From Cristatella mucedo (Eukaryota; Bryozoa; Phylactolaemata; Cristatellidae): a DNA stretch of 64,000 nucleotides. A program made the position numbers and the translations under genes. This document shows positions 46,324-58,370 of this stretch, one piece after another. The number at the start of each line of letters is the position of its first letter. Position 1 is the stretch's first letter. The notes under the pieces are model-generated. The model saw only the letters and a list, made by a program, of their open reading frames with translations, was not told the origin of the DNA and did not search any database. The stretch covers positions 8,913,501-8,977,500 of the forward strand of contig WPIO01000008.1 in assembly GCA_009760855.2 (NCBI GenBank), read 5' to 3'.

Positions 46324-47385
46324 GTGAGTCTATCGACATTGATCGTACTACATATGTCTTCGCTTAGCACTTTGGCATTTAAGCATCTAGCAGAAATACG
46401 CACGATGATAGCCAGTGGGAGGGAAACTGAAAAGTTGAACAGACAGAAGGCGCGGAAGATTAGGTGGAGGAGCGATAAGCAAGGGATGCTGCAGCTTGAT
46501 TGCGCACGATAGTAAAAGACTTTCTGAAGATTTCCCATATAAATAAATACGATTGGGTGCATTGTACAGGAGTGATACCGATCTAAAATATTGCATAGAC
46601 TTTTCTGGTGAGAAGCGCGTTCATTAAATTCTTTCAAATCAAGGTCACTTTTATATTGTTAAGCTCCCATAAAAGAATCTGAGTTTGAAAATATTGCTTG
46701 GAGGAGTACCAATACTGTGGGGAGAGCCCCAAATTTGTAAAGGTTAGAAGGTATTCCTAGATTTAAATAACATTTATAGGGCAAGTCTGGTTAATAAGTC
46801 GTAACGTCTCTCCCTAAAGCTGCTTTCTAAAGCTATCAATTTTTCACATTCGCTAGTTTCTGCAACGCTCGATGGAAGGGATTAGCAGAAAAGCCTTTGT
46901 CTGTTTTTTTCTCACTTCCGGTCAAATCGGGACCTAATCCCATGCATAAAGATTGCAGAGTCTAGGTTGAGATCGGATTGTGGAAGGGATCATTTTTAGA
47001 GCAACTTCAGTGTGGAGTTTGGCAGCACCATGTCGTTGCCCCCATTTTTAAAACAACTGAATAATTTAACGCTAGCAACACTTAAGCGTGTGGATGTATC
47101 AACCAGATACTAACATACATTATCGTACAAGTAAGTTAGTCCAAGACTAGTACATGCATTTTTGATCTTTCCTATGGTCCCCTCTATCTGAATGCCTCTG
47201 TATAGGCATACGTATATTATGGGTTCTTTAATAACAAGGTAGCTATGTGTGCCATAACAAGATTTAATGAAATTCAAAGCTTATCAGTATTCACATTACT
47301 CATACCTCTGAAATGTATCAGTGTTGCTCACGGATATTTCGTACAGCTTCTCTGAGAACTACTAAGTAAGCCTGCCTTATTTCAG

Positions 47386-47486
47386 CATCTGCTTTGAAGA
47401 TTGATTTGCAGGCGGTAAAGGAAGCTCTGAAGAGACCAAAGGCTCCGATCATTGGCTTCTGTAGCCAGTTCATTATAATGCCATTG
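47386..47486 (+). CDS. SLC10 copy B, exon 2
   Basis: After the split alanine: SALKIDLQAVKEALKRPK and APIIGFCSQFIIMPL. Exactly the same length (101 bases) and phases as exon 2 of copy A. The glutamine of the sodium site is kept. Acceptor CCTTATTTCAG, donor CCATTG|GTAAGT. Confidence 0.93.
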
Positions 47487-48339
47487 GTAAGTAAATGCAG
47501 CCATGGTGAGTGCGAAAAGCTATGATACATGCTTTCTCGAGTCCTTGATCTTGGGCAGTCATAGAGCACCTTGCTGTGAGCTGAAGTGATACTCACGCGA
47601 AAGTCAGGTAATTTAAAATAAAATAGAATAATAACATAATAAAATATAGCTCAGATGTGAATTTACCTGTACAGATTGCTTTATAAAACCCTTTGAAGTA
47701 TGTAAAGATAAAAAACTCGGTGCAATTCTGGAATATAAACATGAACGAGCCCTATTCTAGAGGCCAAAAATCCAATAAGTTGATCCCAGTAGTCTGTCTC
47801 TGTAATCGGCTGCCGTGGGTCTCACTCCAGTGGACAGGAATATATTCCTTCCATTGCGAGCAGTCCGATATCTTTAGGAGCGCTATTGCATCCAATTAAC
47901 ATATATGCCATTCCAGCGATATTTTGATGAAGATTAGCGAGAAAAATAAATTAAATGTGCACTTTTGTAGCTGCCTTGAAAGTCACTTTTCCTATCGGAT
48001 GCAGTCCATCGAAAGTATAAGAGATTCAGGTCGGAAGGAGTCCGGAACAATGCTGCGACTTAAGTGTGCTTGATGGTGTACGACAAACCGTTACGTAAAA
48101 ACAGCTCTTGTTCTACCCAGTCCTATAAACTGCTCAGCCTTTAAAATGCAGAGACAAGCGTGCATGCCGACCTGCCCTCTGTTTGCTTGACGATCTCTGG
48201 GAGCCGACTGTCATTTGGCCAGTACCCTGAAACACTTGCAACTTGTGAAAAGCTCAGATGCAGCAGGGTTTGAATGTTTGAGGCGACGTATCGTTCGCGT
48301 CACATCACACTTTGTCTGAGCTATAATAAATAGCTCTAA

Positions 48340-48660
48340 TCGAGCCCTGGGTCGGTTTAAGATCCTTCGTCTGGCTTACAGGTCACTTCGTTCGTTTTCA
48401 CCAGCCTAACAATCTAACCTCTTTGCTCCCACAGCGCCCTCCCACCACCCGGCCCTCATAATCTGCTTATTTTGCCCTCCGCCTTCGCATTGTGTTTCGG
48501 ACTAAATTGGAGTATTTTGGAGAAAAAGCCATCGGCTGTTGTGCATTGAGAGTTTGGAATTTACTGACGGTTAGTGTCACTACCGGCAGTGACCTTAAGT
48601 CATTCGTCGAATCTCAGCCAAAACGCAGCTGCTTTGGTCACCTTTCCATTCGTAGGCGTG
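48340..48660 (+). mobile_element. Diverged CR1/L2-like LINE remnant
   Basis: Frame pieces resemble the family tail: FRTKLEYFGEKAIGCCALRV, then WNLLTVSVTTGSDLKSF, matching (N)LKSFGDRAFSSYAPKAWNSLPTCVRTSPDLTTF by position. An upstream frame has a LRLAYRSLRSFS-like block. Old, different subfamily. It lies in intron 2 of SLC10 copy B. Confidence 0.6.
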
Positions 48661-49369
48661 GACTTATCTGTTTTGTATTTTACGTTACCAAAGGCCAAAG
48701 GTCGTACTTATCTGCGGCTACGAGTTTTCATGGTTGTTTTAGCATGCCGATCAAAGGGTGATACTTGCTTGCTTTTATATGCTTGATAGGAGGCAAGTCT
48801 GCAACTCTTGGTTATTTATTCTCTTACTAAACACTGAAAGCGCCACATTAGAGAATACATGTCTCTTTAAGCATTGTACAAAGATTTATTTATATTAATA
48901 TTTAAAAGTTAAGTGGCATATTTTGATGTCCAAAAACTGACAAAGTGTCTTCGAGGATAAAAGTGACACGCGATAGATCACAAGCTTTGCAGATAGTCAA
49001 CCTTAGGCATCACACCGTCCTAAGCATTACCGTTAAATGAGAGCTTGGATGCACCTGAGAAGTGCTATTGTCTGCTGTATGTGTGAAGAGATCCCGATTT
49101 CAGTCATAATCTTGTAATGACACTCTTTGCAGGATGCTATGATTCTTTTTAGCAACCCGATATCGCAGATTTCTATAAGCTTTGTACGTCATGACTGGCA
49201 CTCGATGTCTCGCACTGAGTGGCAGATTTGTATCAAACTAGATCTGGGGTGATTTAGAACCTGTAGTGCAGAGGGAGAAACTTTCAATCAATATTTTTAT
49301 ACTTAAAGGATTAACCATGACATCAAAATTTTACTTTCTTGCATTGTTGATTTGATGCATTGCCTGCAG

Positions 49370-49541
49370 GTGTCCTTTGGACTTATCATGCTGAAAGGCT
49401 ATGCCGGAGGTAGGGCGCTGGGCTTGTTTGCCCTCGGCACCGGTCCAGGCGGAGGACAGAGCAACTTATACACACTTCTACTGGACGGCGACGTCTCCAT
49501 AAGCATAACAATGACGCTTATCAGTACTTTTGCCTGCCTCG
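49370..49541 (+). CDS. SLC10 copy B, exon 3
   Basis: VSFGLIMLKGYAGGRALGLF, LGTGPGGGQSNLYTLLLDGD and VSISITMTLISTFACL plus a split glycine. 48 of 58 residues equal copy A. The sodium-site Ser, Asn and Thr are kept. Acceptor ATTGCCTGCAG, donor CTCG|GTGAGT. Same length as copy A (172 bases). Confidence 0.94.
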
Positions 49542-50281
49542 GTGAGTTATCCCGCGGCTTGAGCTCTCAGACAACACTCAACGCAATAACATGTGAAAGG
49601 GCAAAACAGCAAGGAATGGTCGCTTGAAAAAATCAATCAAGATTCTAAGCACACTCTTTTAACTGTGAATCACTCCTGCCCCAGAAACTATCAGATCTGC
49701 TTATCTGTGTATGTCAATGTCTGTGCATATCAATGTACGTTATCGCCGACATCACTAACGCCCCATTAAAAACAACATATTCACATAAATACTTAGTTTC
49801 AGCGATCCCCTTGAAAAAAGGCTATCTTACCTCAGCCACTACTGCTAACTGTGAAGAATCAGAGCTGAATTTAATCATGATGGTACCCAATGTTCAAATT
49901 GCTTATGTTTACCACCTGGCAATATCTTATGAATACCATCAAGGAAGAAGTCGCATATTTATTTTGATGCTCTGCCAGAAAATATCGACGATGAAGGCTG
50001 AGCTAACTAATTATTTCAAACATAAGGTGGTTGCACAAAAAGGCAGAACAGTTATTCATAATTCTAAATAGAGACTCTTTTCTAAAATACCTTATCGTTT
50101 TTAATTAAATGTAAGTTAATATCGATTAATGATGTAAGAACCTAGCCTGATGAAAAAACGTGCTCGACGTTTGCTTTTTTTTCTGATAACATTGGGAATA
50201 GCTTCCAAACCAAAGCTAATGAGATTTTTATTAAGCAGACAATGTCAATTTCTTGGCTTAACTTCTAAAAATGCGAATGAT

Positions 50282-50400
50282 GATAATAATAATAATATTA
50301 ATAATGCACTTGGTAAAGCGCCCTCAGAGAACTCAATCTCTTTCTAGGCGCTTTACATTTGCAGCAAAGGGAAACGCGATTGAATAGTGAGTAATATCAT
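50282..50400 (-). mobile_element. LINE 3' tail fragment
   Basis: ATAATAATAATAATATTAAT, then AAAGCGCCCTCAGAGAACTC, the second arm AGGCGCTTTACATTTGCAGC and CAAAGGGAAACGCGATTG. A well-preserved hairpin tail in intron 3 of SLC10 copy B; the upstream element is missing. Confidence 0.8.
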
Positions 50401-50966
50401 GCAACATGTTCTCAAGACGCGACCTGCTCGACTAAATATTAAGCAGACAAAGTTAATTTCCTGGCTTAACGTCTACAAATGCGAACGAATTCTCAAGGTG
50501 CGACTTGCTAGACTAAGTGCAGTCACCAGAACAGTTTTCGGGCATTTTTAAATTTACGTCATCAAAGCACAAAAAACTGCAAGTCTGCAACAAGTACTTG
50601 CTCTCCATAATCTATATTACCAATATTGAATGTATTCTTGAGTCTCGTTTAGGTGGTGAATTAGCAGCCTCACTTCGTACATACGTTCTGCACGAGCGAA
50701 ATAGGCATCACAACCGAACCTCGTCTTAACATTTAAAGCAGACTAAAACTATCCTGTCATGTAAACAATACAGTACCTAAAACGGTAACACATACTCACC
50801 TGATTAAGTTTATATTAATACGGTGAAAAAATGGGAGAAGTTGGGTTAACTGACCGCCGAGACGGCGCTACTGTTTCGGCCGGTAGCTTGTTCATCGCAG
50901 AGGCGAGGCAGATGCCTTAGGCTCCTTCCCCGGGATGGGTACTGAAGTTAGACTTACGTAGCATAG

Positions 50967-51400
50967 TAAGAATAATAATAATAATTGTAGTAGTAGAATT
51001 ACGTCGCATAATAACAACACGTTTACATAGCACTCTCAGAGAACTGAATCTCTTTCTAGACACTTTATACTTATACTTTATACTTTACACTTTATACTCT
51101 AGATACTTTATAGAGATGCTGTGAAGAAAGCACGACCAAATGACTCGTGGTAAGATTCGCAATGTCATCAAGCATAACATTGTTAGGCGAGATGTGCACA
51201 GGGTCAATATGTAGATATGGTTAGTAGCAGCAAGCTCAATATCAGCACCCGCAAGCACACAAAGGACGAGTCACAAGGAGCCACTAAATGCTGTAATAAA
51301 CAGGTGTTTTAAGCTTCTTATTAAATATTGTTATGTCAATGGATGTCGGGACGTCAATCAGAAGAGAATTTCAGTCGGGAGAAGAGTCGGGAGTGAGCAT
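50967..51400 (-). mobile_element. CR1/L2-like LINE, 3' end
   Basis: ATT end at 50968-50985, hairpin (CACTCTCAGAGAACTGAATC... TCTAGACACTT), a local TATACTTTA duplication at 51070-51110, then the reversed 3' UTR (AAAGGACGAGTCACAAGGAG, CCACTAAATGCTGT) and a short decayed coding end. Intron 3 of SLC10 copy B. Confidence 0.72.
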
Positions 51401-51714
51401 TGAAGACGCTAATGTACTGCACTGACCCCCGGACAAGGCTTCTTTTACCTTGAACTCTTAATCCTCCCCTTAAAAACAGCTTTCAAAACAAAAGATCCAA
51501 ACTCGTCTGATCAGCTGTTGATTTTAAATATTCGGCCGATCATTTTGGTCAGGACACGAAAATTGGAAGAAAAAATGCGAGCAATCGAGTACGCGTATGC
51601 ACCCAGTGATTCCTCTATTTAAATGGGGCACTTTCGGAAGGCGGTGGGGGGGGGGCAAGTGCAGAGCTGCCCGAGCTAGGGCTCGCCGATTAGTTGTGCC
51701 GATCCCTTTTGTAG

Positions 51715-52463
51715 GCATGATGCCACTTTGGATGTACACTTTGGGTACGACGTTGCCAGGAAACGAGCACGTGTCCGCAGAGTCGATCGCAATTCCGTTC
51801 GTCAACATTCTAACGACAATAGCCATCATCACAGTGCCCGCCTCCATAGGACTGCTGATAAGATGGAAGCTCCCGCGCTGCTCTGCCAAGGTTATCAAAT
51901 GGATGAACCCACCGCTGCTGCTGGTGACGGTGGGCTTCATTGGCCTCGCGCTGTACACGAATTGGTTCGTGTTCTCCCTCCTAGATGCCGACACGTTGCT
52001 TTCGTGCGCCATTTTGCCCTACGGCGGCTTCCTGCTGGGCGGACTGGTCGCTTTTGCCGCCCGCTTCGAGCGGAAGCTCATTATGACCATAGCCATCGAG
52101 ACGGGCATAAACAACGTCGGCGTAGCCGTCGTGCTCGTGCAGCGCACGCTGCCGCAGCCCGACGCCGACCTCTCGCTGGTGCCAATTATCGCGGCTCAGC
52201 TGATGACACCTCTACCGCTGCTTCTAGCCGTCATCGTGTACACGATCTACAAAAGGTGCAGCAGGCGAAAAGACCCCGACGGCGCAGGGAAGGACGACCG
52301 GAGTGGTGAGAAGGAGACAGGGGCAACAAAGCGGAGCGGCATAAACCGAAATGGCAGAGAGAGCGGCGGCGGCGGCGGCCTCCGCCGCGACGACATCGAG
52401 GAGGGAGTCAGCCTCGTTGGAGCCGCCGAAGCTGCGAGAGCGCCCCCTCAGCTTCACTGCTGA
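51715..52463 (+). CDS. SLC10 copy B, terminal exon
   Basis: Restores [14 protein letters not shown] across the splice. It encodes helices 6 to 10 (for example [58 protein letters not shown]) and a longer, glycine- and arginine-rich cytoplasmic tail of about 65 residues with [11 protein letters not shown]425 is kept, and the Gln261-equivalent is again asparagine (N429). Nucleotide identity to copy A over the helix 8-9 region is very high. Acceptor TCCCTTTTGTAG. Stop TGA at 52461-52463. An open frame running in from 51597 is intron. Confidence 0.95.
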
Positions 52464-52615
52464 CATGAACGCGGTGCAGCAACGCCGCACTGCTGTCGCG
52501 CGTACCCGAATGCCGCTTCATTTGCATTTGGTGGAAGTACTCTGGGCCAACTCAATCCCAAGACCTTCGAGCTTTGGCTCTTTTTGATAAAGGTTTCGCA
52601 AAACGACGGGACTTG

Positions 52616-52749
<134 letters not shown>

Positions 52750-53219
52750 GGGATAGAAAGATGCAGCGAAATGCGTAATCAGCAATGCTCAGACCTTGGC
52801 GTGACAGGAGCACACTACTCCCAGCAGTCACTCCTCTGAGAAGCAAGCGATCGAGAATCTTTGGCGTTCTATTCAAGCCCAAGTGTGCACCTTCATGTGA
52901 GCGCGGCTTGCAACCTCACCTGTCACGGTCCACCTGTCACGGTCTTACCTTTAGTTTCCCTAGTGTTTGACGCTCGACCGTCACGGAAACTCCGCTCAGA
53001 AAACTTCACCGCCTAATCTTCTATTGGCTTGCCATCCGTTACTCCCACTGGTCCTTAGAGCCGTTCGTCCTACGCTGCTCAAGCAATTGCCGAACCAAGT
53101 GCAGTATGCGTTGGTTGACAAGTCGCTGCCAACTTTTCTGAAGCGGTCCATCACGAGGTCCCGGTAACGGCTTTCGTACAGTGGTAATCGCTCACTGTAG
53201 GGTCACCACAACAATGCGT

Positions 53220-53271
53220 CCGCTTTCTCCTCTCCGTCTCTCTCTCCGTCTATCTCTCCGTCTCTCTCTCC

Positions 53272-53327
<56 letters not shown>

Positions 53328-53402
53328 CTCTCTCTCCGTCTCTGTCTGTCTGTCTGTCCGTCCGTCTCTGTCTGTCTGACAGTCTGTCTCTCTGTCTCCC
53401 TC
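53220..53402. repeat. (CT)n and CTCCGT/CTGT microsatellite
   Basis: Cytosine-thymine dinucleotide core at 53264-53322, flanked by CTCTCCGT and CTGTCTGT variants. Complementary to the GA tract at 52616-52749. Confidence 0.96.
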
Positions 53403-53471
53403 CCTCGTCCTGGTAGCCAAGTTCATTAATGGAGTAGCAACCGTTCCATGGTCGTCCAAATTCGGCTGAAT

Positions 53472-53477
53472 AATAAA
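53472..53477 (+). terminator. Candidate polyadenylation signal of SLC10 copy B
   Basis: AATAAA in TGAATAATAAAGCTTTTAAC, about 1 kb after the stop; none was noticed earlier. If used, the 3' UTR would contain both the GA and the CT tracts. From 53480 to 54520 nothing else is recognised. Confidence 0.4.
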
Positions 53478-54529
53478 GCTTTTAACTTAATTTAATTCTA
53501 TTTATTTTATTATTTCATTGAGTTATAGGCGCTTGTAGACCATTCGGGCATTGCGAGTAGGTAGAGGTGAATAAGCGTTCTACTCATCAACGAAGCTATT
53601 TAGCACGTCCCAGGCTCTGTGGATGCTACCGCCGCCGAGTAGCGACTCCTGAAATTTAAGTCCTTGCAAGCACAAGTAGTGGGCTGGTAGCCGGGCAGCG
53701 TGACGGAAATCGTTGCGCCGCGCTGGTCGTGAATCGTCGAAGCTGCATGCAACGATGCACGCAGGCGTGCCCGGCGACGGCAGAGAACGACATCATCAAG
53801 GAAGAACGCCGATACCGATAACTAACGCCTCGGTGTTCTTAGCCCACAGCCATGCAGCATTAGGAACGGGCTGCAGCGGATCCTGAACTCGATTTATTTG
53901 CCGCCGCCAGCTGAGTGCGAGCAATGGGTGCCGGTCCTTGCAGATGCTTGCACTGCATGCACACGCTTGTGGAATCAGGACCTCAAAACGCAGCTAGCGG
54001 AGGACTAAAGGCCGCTCCGAGGCTGACTAGTATGACAAGGACGACATCAAAACACTCATTCCATAAATTAAGTCCAAATCTGTTAACACGAGCTAACGTA
54101 GAGCTTAAGTCCGTGCTGCTGACATGAATTCCAAAGCTTCAGAGGCTGCAAGGCACAATGCTTCGGTTGAGGACGACTCACTTGTCCCAAGTCTAAAGTA
54201 ATGCAGTCTCATACCAGCACTTCAGACGGCTTTTTAAGCGGTCCAAGCCAATGGTTAAGAAATGTCTGGTGCAAATTAACAAACTTCAGGAATCGCTTTA
54301 TATCTCAAACATTTTTATAAAGTCACTGATTTAGCATGTAAGCGTTTCAATATTTCCAAGCCGAACAGGATATCTGACCCCACTGAGATATTAGTTAAAA
54401 CTGCCTATTCATCTTCGCCTTCAGAGCCATTGCCTGTAAAAGTCCTGCGGCCTATTAATTTTAAAGCTTTCTCTCGAGGCTTATAAGCTTGCACGAAGCA
54501 CTCGAAGCAGATAACAGAACTGGCGTTTA

Positions 54530-55665
54530 CTTTCCCTCTTGCCAATGTGAGTGCCAAGCACAATCTAGGCTTTCTCTTTTATGCAGATGACAAGCAGTTG
54601 AACCTTAGCTTTGATCTCTCCCAGCTCTCGCGAACGTTAAATTCTCTCAACTCTCTTGCTGAATGTATTGATGACACCCGCTCATGAATGGCAGCAAACT
54701 ATCTTAAATTGAGTTATGATAAAACCTACTTCCTAGTTATGGGCAAGCCAAGTGTAATTCAAAAACGGGAAAAGCTAACGCTCAAAATCGGCTCTGCCAG
54801 CATATCTCTTTTTAAATCTGCACAAAATGTAGGTAACATGTTCCAAAGTGACATTTCGTTAGACGACTACATCAGCCCCATAACCAAGTCTGCCTACTTT
54901 CAGCTACACATTGTAAAATTCCGGCTTTTTTAGACATGGATACCACATCTAAGTTGGTCTATACACATCGGACATCCCGTCTTGACTTCAGTAACTCACT
55001 GCTTCCTGGTCTACCCGCAAGTGCAATCAGGCGCTTACAGCTGGTGTAACACTCTGCAGCTAGGCATGTCTTTTGTGAGCTTCGCAATTGCCACGTCACA
55101 CCACTTCTCACCGACCTGACCAGGCTATCATTCAAGCTACGGATCGACTTCAAGGTTTTGTCGCTCACTTTTAGCTCCCTTCATTCTTTGGCTCCAGCAA
55201 ACCTATCAGATCTACTCCCCAACCAGGCTAAGCATCGTACCACCAGCTTTTCGGAATCCAACAGTTTACCAATACCTCGTACAAACCTCAAATCCTTTGG
55301 AGACGGTGCTTTTAGTTCGTATGCTCCCAAAGTCCAGAACTCACTCCCGATCTGCGTCACGGAATCTCCTGACTTGACTGCATTTAAAAAGATATTTAAA
55401 ACGCACCTATTTGTGGCAGCATTTAGTGGGTCCCTATGATTCATCCTTTACGTGCTTATGCATACTGACACTTTTGCAGGCTGCCACTAACCACACTTGT
55501 ATGCTGACCCTGTATATGTCAACCCTAACCATTTTATTCACGATGCTTATCAAACATGATACCACTCACCACTCGATCGTGTGTCCTTTGCAGCAAATGC
55601 AGATCGCCAAGAAAGAGATTGAGTTCTCTGGGGGCGCTTTATCAAGTGTATTATTGTTATTATCA
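54530..55665 (+). mobile_element. CR1/L2-like LINE, RT C-terminal part and 3' end
   Basis: Keeps the reverse-transcriptase catalytic block as FLFYADDKQLNLSFDLS. It continues with LKLSYDKTYFLVMGKPS, KLTLKIGSASIS, DISLDDYISPITKSAYFQLH (then frame breaks), NLKSFGDGAFSSYAPKVQNS, the 3' UTR, the hairpin and an ATT end near 55660. Decayed by several stops. Confidence 0.87.
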
Positions 55666-55967
55666 CTATGTAAAAGTAGTACCGGGTGTGGGCGATTTGG
55701 TGGTAGCAATCTCGGTTGTTATCAATTGCACTATACAAACATTATTTGCATAGCAAATAACGTCTGGTATTGGGCTCGGATTTTGCAAGCGCTAACTCAG
55801 AAGCTGGCAAATGCATAATGCAGAGTAAGATGCTTGGTCACGAAGTACAAATGCTAAGCAAGTGCAAGTTTACCACCTGTAATTCGACGGTAGGAGCAGC
55901 TGAGATATTAGCATTTGACCTTTTCTTGTCGCGACATTTTTTTCGCAATCTTTTTACTTTAATGACC

Positions 55968-56035
55968 GATATCAAGGTGAATGCATTTGATGACCAAGAT
56001 CAAGGGTTCGAGCCCTGCGACTAGTGTCAACAGAG
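55968..56035 (+). mobile_element. SINE head fragment
   Basis: AAGGTGAATGCATTTGATGA, then CAAGATCAAGGGTTCGAGCC with a consensus box B (GGTTCGAGCCC). The tail is missing. Similar to 43975-44100 and 58247-58370. Confidence 0.55.
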
Positions 56036-56251
56036 CAGGCTGTAAGATTCCTAGCCTACTTGGGTTGAATTTCTTAAATTTGAAGCTAAATGTTCCAGGA
56101 CCGTTTGTCACCAGGTAGGGTTCACAGAATAGTCAGAGTGCAAAATGCAAGTAAAAGAATCTGAAGGGAGCTTGGGGCATCAATCGGCTGTGGAAATAAT
56201 AAGTGTTCGCGTAAGCTGTGCTGCAATTTATCCAGTAGATGCTGTACCGGA

Positions 56252-57186
56252 TCTTAATAATAATAATAATAATAATAATGTACTTGATAAAGCTCCCTCA
56301 GAGAACTTAATCTCTTTCTAGGCGCTTTACATTTGCTGCAAAGGGAAATGCAATTAGATGGTAAGTAAAATCATGCTTGAAAAACAAACAAAATGAATAA
56401 CACGGTTAGGGGGACATGCACAGGGTCAGCATGCAAAGGTGGTTAGTGGCAGCATGCACAGTGTCAGCACGCATAAGCACGTGAAGGACGAATCACAGGG
56501 ACCCACTAAATGCTGTCCTAAATAGGTGTGTTTTTAAGTTCCTTTTAAATGTGGTCAGGTCAGGGGATGTTCTGACGCAGGTCGGGAGGGAGTTCCAGGC
56601 TTTGGGAGCATATGAACTAAATGCACTGTCTCCAAAAGATTTGAGGTTTGTACGAGGTATTTCTAGACTGTTGGATTCCGAAAAACGGGTGGTACGATGC
56701 TTGGCCTGATGGGGTTGTATGTCGGAGAGATAGGCTGGAGCCATAGAATGAAGAGACCTAAAAGTGAGCGACAAAACCTTGAAGTCAATCCGTTGCTTGA
56801 CTGGTAGCCAGTGCAGGTCGGCGAGAAGTGGAGTAATGTGGCAACTGCGACGCTCACGGCAGACAAGCCCAGCTGCAGAGTTTTGCACCAGCTGCAATCG
56901 CCTGATCGCACATGCTGGTAGGCCAGTAAGCAGTGAGTTGCAGAAGTCGAGACGAGATGTCACGAATGCATGGACCAACTTAGACGTGGTATCCTTATCT
57001 AAACAAGCCCGAATTTTAGCAATATTATGAAGCTGAAAATAGGCAGATTTGACTGTGGAGCTGATATGGTCGTCTAACGAGAGGTCGCTTTGGAATATGA
57101 CACCTAGATTTCGAGCTGATTCGACAGGAGATATGCTGGCAGAGCCAGTTTTGAGCGTCAGCCTTTCCAATTTCGGAGTCACACTG
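56252..57186 (-). mobile_element. CR1/L2-like LINE, best-preserved 3' end
   Basis: A 229-codon minus frame is open from 57182 to the family stop. It reads LTLKTGSASISPVESARNLG, DLSLDDHISSTVKSAYFQLH, KLVHAFVTSRLDFCNSLLTG, LPACAIRRLQLVQNSAAGLV, ITPLLADLHWLPVKQRIDFK and on to SFGDSAFSSYAPKAWNSLPT. The catalytic part of the reverse transcriptase is missing (5' truncation at about 57186). The 3' UTR, hairpin and (ATT)n at 56253-56279 are complete. The 3' part is nearly the same as the copy at 63645-64000. The open frame shows little decay, so insertion was recent. The 57190-58070 stretch to its right holds nothing recognised. Confidence 0.93.
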
Positions 57187-58069
57187 GATCTTGTTTAACA
57201 GGATTCACGGGTGGTTACTAATTGCCGGTAGTAGCAATTATTCAACCTCAGCTACCTACTGCTGCTGGATAGGGTAACAAACGGCGACTTTAACATTAAC
57301 TTGATCAATATTTTGAGTGGAGCCTCTAACAAAAGCAAAATTCCCCACTCGGTGAGGAAAATACGGGCCTTGGCCAACGTTCACAAAGGACCCAATTTTT
57401 GTGAGCCAGGATTTCGTCTGGCTTGGCAATGATGCCCAAATTGTGGTAGCGATCAAAACGATACTGTCGAAAGTATAGTGCCAAAAGAAGCTGACCAAGC
57501 ACAGATCGCTGGTTAGCCCTTACTTTAAAAGGGCCCCGCAAGAACGTTGCACGTTTGCAACTGCACCAAATTAAAAAAGAAGGAGGGAGAAAGCAATTGA
57601 GAGATAAACAATACTGAAATTGAAGAGGCCTGCGTTGATCTTATGACCTTATTGAAATCCTCTGAAGCGGCCGATTTTCAATTTTTACTAATCCTTAGAA
57701 ATAGCACGGGCTAATCTTCGGTGCTATGGCAATTGGTGTATTTTACTAGCTGTCATTATCGGGTGAAGCTGCAGATGTTTACGCGGCCCCAAACCAATGC
57801 CTAATATAAGTTATTTTCGGTCTGGGAGATAACCGATTCGACTGAATATCATATAATACCTGGAGGCCAAGCTTAAGACCCAACAGACGAGCCAACTTTA
57901 TATACCTTTATGCCTCACTTTTCACACTGGACAGTAAAAGTATCTGAACGACTCCCAACATCCTGATCAGTTAAGAAGCATGTACAGTCAGCAGCATAGC
58001 AAAGTAGAATATGTATATTTAAAACCTCGCTTTCCCATACGAGGGGACAGTATCTAACTTGCCTCTGGG

Positions 58070-58370
58070 TCATAGCTGAGGGGTGAAGTGCTTGGTCTTC
58101 ACGAAACCGGTCGTTGATTCGAATCGTGCAGTGGTCGATTCTTTATTGACAACTGCAAGCGGTGGTGATTGGTGGTGGTGACGAGCCGTAATGGCTCTTC
58201 TACTGCTATATAAACGAGGGTGTTAAAGTACCTTATTCTTAAGGGTACTCGCATTTAACGACCCAGATCACGAGTTCGAGCCCTGCAGCAGGTAATTCTT
58301 TAATGCCCACCGGAAAGAGTGATAGCATTTCATGGACTTCTGTTGCTTAGTAAATGAGGCTACTGATTGA
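58070..58370 (+). mobile_element. Two adjacent tRNA-derived SINE copies
   Basis: First, 58070-58245: GTGAAGTGCTTGGTCTTCAC, box B-like GTTGATTCGAATCGTG, and GAGCCGTAATGGCTCTTCTA ending AGGGTGTTAAAGTACCTTAT, which follows the second SINE family. Second, 58247-58370: GTACTCGCATTTAACGACCC, box B GAGTTCGAGCCCTG, then CACCGGAAAGAGTGATAGCA. Both are diverged. From 58400 to 59800 no gene is recognised. Confidence 0.6.

Noticed and set aside
51728-52309. 193-codon + strand frame inside the last exon of SLC10 copy B, and the similar 37858-38289 frame in copy A
   Set aside because: Out of frame with the transporter; arginine- and histidine-rich composition typical of a shifted GC-rich exon.
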